A stretch of DNA of 64,000 nucleotides from an uncultured Clostridia bacterium (GTDB lineage: Bacteria > Bacillota > Clostridia > Christensenellales > Borkfalkiaceae): contig CANREM010000009.1 in assembly GCA_947629675.1 (NCBI GenBank), positions 1-64,000 on the forward strand, read 5' to 3'. The translations under genes and the position numbers were made by a program. Shown piece after piece: positions 57,152 through 64,000 of this stretch. Within the stretch, counting starts at the first letter, position 1; every line of letters starts with the position of its first letter. The notes below the pieces were generated by a model. The model was not told the DNA's origin and searched no databases. It saw nothing but the letters and a program-made list of their open reading frames with translations.

Positions 57152-59158
57152 TTATTCAAGCTCGAACGCGCCCGTATAGAGCTGATAATATTTGCCCTTC
57201 TGGGCGATGAGCTGTTCGTGGGTGCCGCGCTCGATGATGCGGCCGTGCTCGAGGACCATGATGACGTTGGAGTTCTTGACGGTGGAAAGCCTGTGGGCGA
57301 TGACGAACACCGTTCTGCCCTCCATGAGTTTATCCATGCCGCGCTGGACGATGGCCTCCGTGCGGGTATCGATGGAGGAGGTCGCCTCGTCCAAGATCAT
57401 GACGGGCGGGTCGGCGACGGCGGCACGGGCGATGGAGAGGAGCTGCCTCTGCCCCTGCGAGAGATTCGCGCCGTTCTGGTGCAGCATCGTGTTGTACCCT
57501 TCGGGAAGGCGGGTGATAAAGTCGTCCGCGCCCGCGAGTTTGGCCGCCGCGATGCACTCCTCATCGGTGGCGTCGAGCTTGCCGTAGCGGATGTTCTCCA
57601 TGACGGTGCCCGTGAAGAGGTTGGTGTCCTGCAAAACCATGCCGATCGCGCGGCGCAGTTCCCCCTTCTTGATCTTATTGACGTTGATGCCGTCGTAGCG
57701 GATCTTGCCGTCGGCGATGTCGTAAAAGCGGGTGAGAAGGTTGGTGATGGTCGTCTTGCCCGCCCCCGTTGCCCCGACAAAGGCGACCTTCTGCCCGGGC
57801 TTAGCATAGAGCGAGATGTCGTGCAAAACGATCTTATCGGGGGTGTAGCCGAAGTCCACTTCGGACATCCGGATGTCCCCTTCGAGCTTGGTGTAGGTGA
57901 CGCTCCCGTCCTCTTTATGCGGATGCCGCCATGCCCATATGCCCGTGCGCTCCTCGCACTCTGTGAGCGTGCCGTCCTCCGCCTCGCGTACGTTGACGAG
58001 AGTGACATAGCCTTCGTCCTCCTCCGGCTTTTCATCGATGAGGGCGAAGATGCGCGCCGAGCCTGCAAGGCCCATGACGACAGAGTTGACCTGGTTGGAG
58101 ACCTGGTTGACATTGTTGGAGAACTGCCGCGTCATCTGCAGGAAGGAGACGATGTTCGCAACGGAGAAGGAACCGGCCTCGACGCCGAGCAGAGTGATGA
58201 CGCCAATGTTATGCACGTGCCCGATGGCGAACACGCAGCCGACGACGGCGATGATGACATAGAGGACGTGCCCGAAGTTGCCGAGGATGGGCATGAGCAT
58301 GTTCGCGTAGCGGTTTGCGCGGTTGGACTGGTCGTAGAGGTGGTCGTTGACCTTGTCGAAGTCGCGCTTTGCGGCCTCCTCATGGCAGAACACTTTGACG
58401 ACCTTCTGTCCGTTCATCATCTCCTCGATGTAGCCCTCCGTCTGCGCAACGGCGCGCTGCTGGCCGAGGAAATATTTCCCCGCGCCGCCGCCCACGACCT
58501 TGGTGATGACGAGGATGACCCCCACGCCGCCGAGGACGATGAGGGCGAGCCAGAAACTATAGTAGAGCATGATGCAGAAGAGCGTTGTGACCATGACGCC
58601 CGAGGTGATGAGTTGCGGGACGCTTTGTGCGATCATCTGGCGGAGCGAATCGATGTCGTTCGTGTAATAACTCATGATATCGCCGTGGCTCATCGTGTCG
58701 AAGTAGCGGATGGGAAGCTCCTGCATCCCGTCGAACATCTGCCCGCGCATCTTCTTCAAAAAGCCCTGCGTGATGATGGCGAGGAGCTGATGATAGACGC
58801 CTGTCGCGATGAGCGAGAGGATATACAGCCCGATGAGGGTGAGCATGTAGCGGGTGATCGCCCCGCCGACGACAAAGGTCGAGTTCTCGAAAGTGATCGT
58901 TCCGCCCCAACCTGCTCCCTGTTCGATCGCCGTGCCGACGACGGAGAACACCCTCTCCATGAAGATGGAGGGAAGGGCGGAGACGATCGCATTGAATACG
59001 ATGCACACGAGGGCCACCGTCATCATCTTGGGATAGAACTTGAAAAGGGCCTTGACGACGCGTTTGAACGTTCCCTTCGGGGCCTTCACATGCCCCTTTG
59101 CGGGCGCATGGCCGCGGCCGGGGCGCGCCATAGACATTTTAGGAGGCATCGTTTTCAC
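57152..59158 (-). CDS. ABC transporter ATP-binding/permease subunit (exporter)
   Basis: VGATGAGKTTITNLL, ANLSQGQRQLLSIARA, MILDEATSSIDTRTE. Confidence 0.94.
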   Translation of the reverse strand: MKTMPPKMSMARPGRGHAPAKGHVKAPKGTFKRVVKALFKFYPKMMTVALVCIVFNAIVSALPSIFMERVFSVVGTAIEQGAGWGGTITFENSTFVVGGAITRYMLTLIGLYILSLIATGVYHQLLAIITQGFLKKMRGQMFDGMQELPIRYFDTMSHGDIMSYYTNDIDSLRQMIAQSVPQLITSGVMVTTLFCIMLYYSFWLALIVLGGVGVILVITKVVGGGAGKYFLGQQRAVAQTEGYIEEMMNGQKVVKVFCHEEAAKRDFDKVNDHLYDQSNRANRYANMLMPILGNFGHVLYVIIAVVGCVFAIGHVHNIGVITLLGVEAGSFSVANIVSFLQMTRQFSNNVNQVSNQVNSVVMGLAGSARIFALIDEKPEEDEGYVTLVNVREAEDGTLTECEERTGIWAWRHPHKEDGSVTYTKLEGDIRMSEVDFGYTPDKIVLHDISLYAKPGQKVAFVGATGAGKTTITNLLTRFYDIADGKIRYDGINVNKIKKGELRRAIGMVLQDTNLFTGTVMENIRYGKLDATDEECIAAAKLAGADDFITRLPEGYNTMLHQNGANLSQGQRQLLSIARAAVADPPVMILDEATSSIDTRTEAIVQRGMDKLMEGRTVFVIAHRLSTVKNSNVIMVLEHGRIIERGTHEQLIAQKGKYYQLYTGAFELE

Positions 59159-60956
59159 CTCCTTCTTCGCTCAGTTCCCCCATTTCGCCGAGGGAGGAGA
59201 CGGCCTTGCCGCCCTTGTTCTGGGTGGTGTAAACTTCGGTATAGATGGCGTTGGTGCCGAGCAGCTCCTCATGGGTGCCCACGGCGTCTATTTTGCCGTT
59301 CTCCATGATGATGATGCGGTCGGCATCCTCCACGGAAGAGGTGCGCTGGGCGATGATGATCTTGGTGGTCGAAGGGATATATTCGCGCATGGCCTTGCGG
59401 ATGAGGGCGTCGGTGTGCGTATCGACGGCGGAGGTGGAGTCGTCCAAAATCAAGATCTTGGGTTTTTTGAGAAGTGCCCGCGCGATGCAGAGGCGTTGCT
59501 TCTGACCGCCCGAGACATTCGTCCCGCCCTGCTCGATATAGGTGTCGTATTTGTCGGGGAAGCCTTGGATGAACTCGTCCGCCTGTGCGAGACGGCAGGC
59601 CTCCTCCATCTCCTCGTCCGTGGCGTCGGGATCCCCCCAGCGGAGATTCTCCTTTATGGTGCCCGAGAAGAGGACGTTCTTCTGAAGGACGACGGCGACC
59701 TGATTGCGGAGGGCCTCGAGGTCGTACTCTCTCACGTCCCTTCCGCCCACCTTCACGCTCCCCTCCGTCACGTCATAGAGACGGGAGATGAGGTTGACGA
59801 GCGACGTCTTGGAGGAGCCGGTCCCGCCGATGATGCCGATGGTCTCGCCCGAACGGATATGAAGATCGATATGATCGAGGACGTTCTTTTCCGCCGCCAG
59901 AGAATATTTGAAGGAGACGTCGTCGAAGTCGATGGAGCCGTCCTCCACTTCGAGAATGGCATCATCAGGGCTTTTTAAGGTACTCTCCTCGCCGAGGATC
60001 TCGCAGATACGCCTCGCGCTCTCCACCGACATCGCGATCATCGCAAACACCATGGAGAACATCATGAGCGACATCAGGATCTGCATGCCGTAGACGACGA
60101 GCTGGGAGATGCTCCAGACCGTGAGGCCCGTGTTCTTGAAGATGAGGTAGGAGCCGAGGAAGAGTACGGACGAGAGAACGCCGTAAAAGAATACCTGCAT
60201 GACGGGCTGGTTCCATGCGAGGATGCGCTCTGCCTTGGTGAAGTCCACCTGCACGTCTGTTGCGGCGCGGTCGAACTTGCGCTTCTCGAAATCCTCCCGC
60301 ACATAGGATTTCACGACACGGGCACCCGCGATGTTCTCCTGGATGCTCTCGTTGAGGTTATCGTACTTTTTGAACACGCGGTGAAAAAGGGGCATCGCCT
60401 TGCGCATGAGAAGGAAGAGGATGCAGGCAAGAGGCGGAATGACGCCCACGAAGATCCATGCGAGATTCCCCCCCATCACGAACGCCATGACGACGGAGAA
60501 GATCATCATGAGCGGACAGCGGATGGCGGTACGCACGATCATCATGAAGGACATCTGCACGTTCCCGACGTCCGTCGTCATACGGGTGACGAGAGAGGGC
60601 GTGGAGAATTTGTCGATGTTCTCGAAGGAAAATTCCTGCACTTTATAGTAGAGGTCCTTGCGAAGATTTTTCGCAAAGCCCGCCGAGGCCTTCGCACAGA
60701 AGGCACCCGCCAACGCCCCGCATGCAAGGGACGCTATGGACATGGCGACGAGGATCAGCCCGAACTGCCCCACGCCGAGGGTGGACCAGCTCGAACCCGA
60801 ACCCCAAAGCCCGATGCCCGATTCGATCGCCGTGCCCAGCTGGGCAATGACGAACGGAATGAGACATTCGAGAACGACTTCCCCCGTCACAAAGATGGGC
60901 GAAAGGATGGAGGCCGTCTTGTATTCCCGAACGCTCTTTGCCAAAGTTTTGATCAA
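59139..60956 (-). CDS. ABC transporter ATP-binding/permease subunit (partner)
   Basis: GGTGSSKTSLVNLI, TNVSGGQKQRLCIARA, LILDDSTSAVDTHTD; TTG start after GGAGGTGATTTT; overlaps the partner gene by 20 bp. Confidence 0.93.
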   Translation of the reverse strand: MIKTLAKSVREYKTASILSPIFVTGEVVLECLIPFVIAQLGTAIESGIGLWGSGSSWSTLGVGQFGLILVAMSIASLACGALAGAFCAKASAGFAKNLRKDLYYKVQEFSFENIDKFSTPSLVTRMTTDVGNVQMSFMMIVRTAIRCPLMMIFSVVMAFVMGGNLAWIFVGVIPPLACILFLLMRKAMPLFHRVFKKYDNLNESIQENIAGARVVKSYVREDFEKRKFDRAATDVQVDFTKAERILAWNQPVMQVFFYGVLSSVLFLGSYLIFKNTGLTVWSISQLVVYGMQILMSLMMFSMVFAMIAMSVESARRICEILGEESTLKSPDDAILEVEDGSIDFDDVSFKYSLAAEKNVLDHIDLHIRSGETIGIIGGTGSSKTSLVNLISRLYDVTEGSVKVGGRDVREYDLEALRNQVAVVLQKNVLFSGTIKENLRWGDPDATDEEMEEACRLAQADEFIQGFPDKYDTYIEQGGTNVSGGQKQRLCIARALLKKPKILILDDSTSAVDTHTDALIRKAMREYIPSTTKIIIAQRTSSVEDADRIIIMENGKIDAVGTHEELLGTNAIYTEVYTTQNKGGKAVSSLGEMGELSEEGGENDAS

Positions 60957-61226
60957 AAAATCACCTCCGTAGCCACAAACAAGGTCAAAACGCAAAAAAA
61001 CATAAATCTCGCGAAGAAATTTACGTTTCCCGTGCTGTTCCTCTTATAATTGTTTTTATATTAACATCTCGCGCGCGAAATGTCAAACAAAGATGAGAAT
61101 ATATTATATTTTTCACAAAATAAACATCAATGGGGGTTTTTCGGAAAGAAATAAACAGTGGAATGTGAATTTCAAACGAATGGAAAGAGGGAAATCGCGC
61201 ACAGGACAGGATGAGGCGGTTACATG

Positions 61227-61460
61227 CGGACTTCGTATTAGGGGATCCTCTCGGGGCTACGCCCCTCGGGATGACGCGGTTGACCCGCGCGGTCGCCCCA
61301 CCCCCTTTGATTCCCCCTCCCGAGGGAGGGGGTGACGGACTTCGTAACGGGGGATCCTCTCGGGGCTACGCCCCTCGGGATGACGCGGTTGACCCGCGCG
61401 GTCGCCCCACCCCCTTTGATTCCCCCTCCCGAGGGAGGGGGTGACGGACTTCGTATCGGG
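61227..61460. repeat. Tandem cluster of dispersed-repeat units (period 109 bp)
   Basis: cggacttcgtat.. at 61227, 61336, 61445; intervening ggatcctctcggggctacgcccctcgggatgacgcggttgacccgcgcggtcgccccaccccctttgattccccctcccgagggaggggg. Confidence 0.88.
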
Positions 61461-61476
61461 GGACGTTGATTTTTTA

Positions 61477-61701
61477 TCAGTGGTCCTTCTTGATTTCCAG
61501 AATATCATCGGCGGAACAACCGATGAAGTTGCAAAGTTTGGAGAGGTTCGCAAGCGTGGGCAGCGTTCGGCCCGAGAGATATTGCGAGAGCGACGATGAA
61601 TCGATCCCCAAAGCCCTTGCGATCTCGATCTTCTTTTTCCCGCTGTGTTCGATCTCGAACTTCAAATTTTCACTGATTTTTTCATCTAAAGTTTTATCCA
61701 T
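61477..61701 (-). CDS. Small XRE-family HTH regulator
   Basis: IARALGIDSSSLSQYLSGRTLPTLANLSKLCNFIGCSADDIL; ATG at 61701 preferred over GTG at 61707. Confidence 0.88.
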   Translation of the reverse strand: MDKTLDEKISENLKFEIEHSGKKKIEIARALGIDSSSLSQYLSGRTLPTLANLSKLCNFIGCSADDILEIKKDH

Positions 61702-61734
61702 ACCCACATTTTATTGGGTAATGCTAAAAAATGC

Positions 61735-61764
61735 TTGACATCTGGGTGTCGCCCAGATTATAAT
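61735..61764 (+). promoter_or_regulatory. Promoter with palindromic operator in the spacer
   Basis: TTGACA (61735-61740), TATAAT (61759-61764), TCTGGGtgtcgCCCAGA between them. Confidence 0.75.
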
Positions 61765-61795
61765 TTAAGCAACACTTAAATAAACGGAGGAAAAA

Positions 61796-61930
61796 ATGAG
61801 CATAGAACAGCTGCTTGCTCTGCTGCGGGCGGAGCTTGAGGACGATCTCGTCGGAATGGTCTCAGTGGAAAAGAACACACTCATAATCTCTTTTGCAGAT
61901 GGATCGGAACGCAAAATCACTGTCTCGTAA
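61796..61930 (+). CDS. 44-aa small protein divergent from the XRE regulator
   Basis: MSIEQLLALLRAELEDDLVGMVSVEKNTLIISFADGSERKITVS; RBS ACGGAGGAAAAAATG. Confidence 0.65.
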   Translation: MSIEQLLALLRAELEDDLVGMVSVEKNTLIISFADGSERKITVS

Positions 61931-61945
61931 CGCTTTTGTAAGCAA

Positions 61946-61982
61946 CAAGGTCTCCGCAGACAATTTGCCTGCGGAGACCTTG
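61946..61982 (+). terminator. Hairpin downstream of the 44-aa ORF
   Basis: CAAGGTCTCCGCAG-acaatttgc-CTGCGGAGACCTTG, perfect 14-bp stem. Confidence 0.7.
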
Positions 61983-62021
61983 TGTTTCGGACATGGTATG
62001 GTCGTTTCATGTCGGGATGAC

Positions 62022-62300
62022 GCGGTGGGACATCGGACTTCGTAGTTCGGGATGCTTCGAGGATGGGCCGCTATGGACTGCGTATTTTTTTGGTCGGCTC
62101 AGCATGACGCGGTTGACCCCGCGGTCGCCCCACCCCCTTTGATTCCCCCTCCCGAGGGAGGGGGTATTGGACTTCGTATGAGGGGATCCTTCGACTTCGG
62201 CTTCGCCTCCGCTACTTCGCCTGCGGCTCGTGCCGCGCTTAGTAGACAATAGTGCGCGCGGGGCAGAATGACGCGTGGGATAGGCAAGGCGCGGGGCAGA
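62022..62300. repeat. Mosaic cluster of dispersed-repeat modules
   Basis: ggacttcgtagttcgggatgcttcgagg.., gcggtcgccccaccccctttgattccccctcccgagggaggggg, ggatccttcgacttcggcttcgcctccgct + acttcgcctgcggctcgtgccgcgcttag.. Confidence 0.82.
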
Positions 62301-62361
62301 ATGACGCGGTTACCAGACGCAGAATCGCGTAGCAGATATGCGATTAGCAAGATGAAAACAT

Positions 62362-63756
62362 TCACCCGCGAGGTTCGGTTAGAAGCAACGGATCCAGCAC
62401 CTCATCCAATTTCTTCTCATCCATTAGCCCTTCACGGAGGACAATGGAGCGGATGCTCTCCCCCGTCTTCAGCGATTCCTTCGCGATCTCGGCGGCCTTC
62501 AGGTAGCCGATGTAGGGATTGAGGGCGGTGACGATGCCGACGCTTCTGTTCACCCACTCTGTGCAGCGTTCGCGATTGGCGACGATGCCGACGATACAGT
62601 TCTCGGAGAGCGTCTTGACCGCTCCCGTGAGCGCGCGGATGCTCTCGAAAAGCTGGTAGAAGATGACGGGTTCGAAGGCATTGAGTTCCAGCTGTCCCGC
62701 CTCGGCCGCCATGGTCACGGTGACGTCGTGCCCGATGACGAGGAATGCGACCTGGTTGACGACTTCGGGAATGACGGGGTTGATCTTGCCCGGCATGATG
62801 GAAGAGCCGTTCTGTTTGGCGGGAAGAATGATCTCGCCGAGGCCCGTGCGGGGGCCGCTCGACATGAGGCGGAGGTCGTTACACATCTTGGAGAGGTTGA
62901 CGGCGAGAGCCTTGAGCGTCCCCGAGACGGCGGCGAAGCCGTCCACGTTCTGGGTGCCGTCGAAGAGGTCGTCGGCGCGCTTTAAGCTCTCCCCCGAGAG
63001 AAGGGAAAGTTCCTCCGTGATGTGGGCAAAGTACGCCTCCCGCGCATTGATCGCCGTCCCGATCGCCGTCGCACCCATATTGATGACGCGCATCTCCTCA
63101 AGAGAATTTTCGATGCGCTCCTTGGAACGGGAAATGGAGGTCGCGAAGGCGTGGAAGGCCTGCCCGAGGCGCATGGGAACTGCGTCCTGAAGCTGCGTTC
63201 TGCCCATTTTGAGGACGCCGTCGAACTCCTTTGCCTTCTTGAGAAGGGCGGTATTGAGGTGGCCGAGTTCGGTGAGAAGTTCGGGCATGAGCGAAAGGAC
63301 GGTGAGCTTGCCCGCCGTGGGGATGACGTCGTTGGTGGACTGCTCCATGTTCACGTCGTCGTTCGGGCTGATGACGGAGTAATCGCCGAGTTTTCCGCCA
63401 AGATGCTCGATGGCGATGTTGGCGATGACTTCGTTCACGTTCATATTGGCGGAGGTGCCCGCCCCGCCCTGCACGGCGTCGATGATGAAGTCTCTCCTGT
63501 GCTTGCCGTGCAAAATTTCGTCGCAGGCCGCGATGATGGCGTCTGCCTTCGTGCCGTCGAGGAGACCGTACGACTTGTTGACGATGGCGGCCGCCTTCTT
63601 GATGAGGACGACGTTCTTCACGAATGCAAATGTGAGACGGGTGCCCGTGATCTCGAAATTTTCCTTGGCGCGGAGCGTCTGAATGCCGTAGTAAGCAGAA
63701 CTGTCGATGGCAAGTTCGCCGACGGAATCGCTCTCTTTCCTGAATTCCTTTTCCAT
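62362..63756 (-). CDS. aspA: Aspartate ammonia-lyase
   Basis: GQ/GSSIMPGKINPVIPEVVNQVAF fumarase/aspartase signature; GGAGTSANMNVNEVIANIA; start MEKEFRKESDSVG. Confidence 0.94.
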   Translation of the reverse strand: MEKEFRKESDSVGELAIDSSAYYGIQTLRAKENFEITGTRLTFAFVKNVVLIKKAAAIVNKSYGLLDGTKADAIIAACDEILHGKHRRDFIIDAVQGGAGTSANMNVNEVIANIAIEHLGGKLGDYSVISPNDDVNMEQSTNDVIPTAGKLTVLSLMPELLTELGHLNTALLKKAKEFDGVLKMGRTQLQDAVPMRLGQAFHAFATSISRSKERIENSLEEMRVINMGATAIGTAINAREAYFAHITEELSLLSGESLKRADDLFDGTQNVDGFAAVSGTLKALAVNLSKMCNDLRLMSSGPRTGLGEIILPAKQNGSSIMPGKINPVIPEVVNQVAFLVIGHDVTVTMAAEAGQLELNAFEPVIFYQLFESIRALTGAVKTLSENCIVGIVANRERCTEWVNRSVGIVTALNPYIGYLKAAEIAKESLKTGESIRSIVLREGLMDEKKLDEVLDPLLLTEPRG

Positions 63757-63946
63757 ATGTTCTCCGTATCTTTTGCCCGAATTTGTTTGGTCGTGAATAT
63801 TATAATCCCCCACGCATCAAATTGCAAGCATATCTCAATTATTTCAAAGGAAAGATCTTTCCCCCTCCTCCCCCTTTTTTAATTGCCGCCGAAGGAGATG
63901 CATAGAATTTTCAAACGGGCACAAAATAGCGTTGGAGGTATTCGAT

Positions 63947-64000
63947 ATGGAAAAATTCAGAAGCGGTGATACTGTGCCCATGTCCTGCCGGTATAAGGCA
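63947..64000 (+). CDS. Partial small ORF running off the window (MEKFRSGDTVPMSCRYKA..), YjzC-like by eye
   Basis: ATG with GGAGGT RBS; truncated by window end. Confidence 0.4.
   Translation, partial: MEKFRSGDTVPMSCRYKA

Noticed and set aside
57089-59308. 739-aa plus-strand ORF opposite the ABC transporter
   Set aside because: Acidic, low-complexity antisense reading of a clear ABC exporter gene; similar shadow ORFs occur opposite spoIVA, secA and the uridylyltransferase.
61227-61460. Possible CRISPR array
   Set aside because: Units are 109 bp and near-identical throughout, with no unique spacers and no cas genes; they match the dispersed repeat family.

Overview
The window is about 64 kb of a chromosome from a spore-forming clostridial lineage. 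Taxonomy is inferred from SpoIVA, gene content and signal style and was not tested. Most of it is ordinary housekeeping sequence, mainly on the minus strand: a MarR/MacB-type ABC operon, a THUMP methyltransferase, a CNNM/CBS protein, a TrxB-like protein, tsaD, prfB-secA, a DeoC-like protein, rsfS, nadD-yqeK, nnrD, birA, recX, an MBL-fold protein, a UDPGP-type uridylyltransferase, mscS, spoIVA, hslO, a heterodimeric ABC exporter and aspA. On the plus strand, an asd-dapA-dapB operon sits behind a lysine (L-box) riboswitch with its own terminator. A plus-strand island at about 24.6-27.3 kb carries a decayed Fe-alcohol dehydrogenase, an ECF S-component, a TetR regulator and an aldo/keto reductase. 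One gene dominates the window: a 16.1 kb ORF (about 5,380 aa) for a secreted giant protein. It is built from roughly 16 units of about 205 aa followed by InlB/Listeria-Bacteroides-type repeats, and it contains a near-identical 1,842-bp tandem duplication. Non-coding signals of interest are: (i) a short motif, GGACATGGTA(tgg), seen 12 times as GACATGGTA in and between unrelated genes and in different reading frames; (ii) a modular family of intergenic repeats that has also recombined with a tRNA-Thr locus; (iii) several overlapping promoter/operator/terminator structures. No CRISPR array, rRNA, prophage or recognisable defence system was seen.
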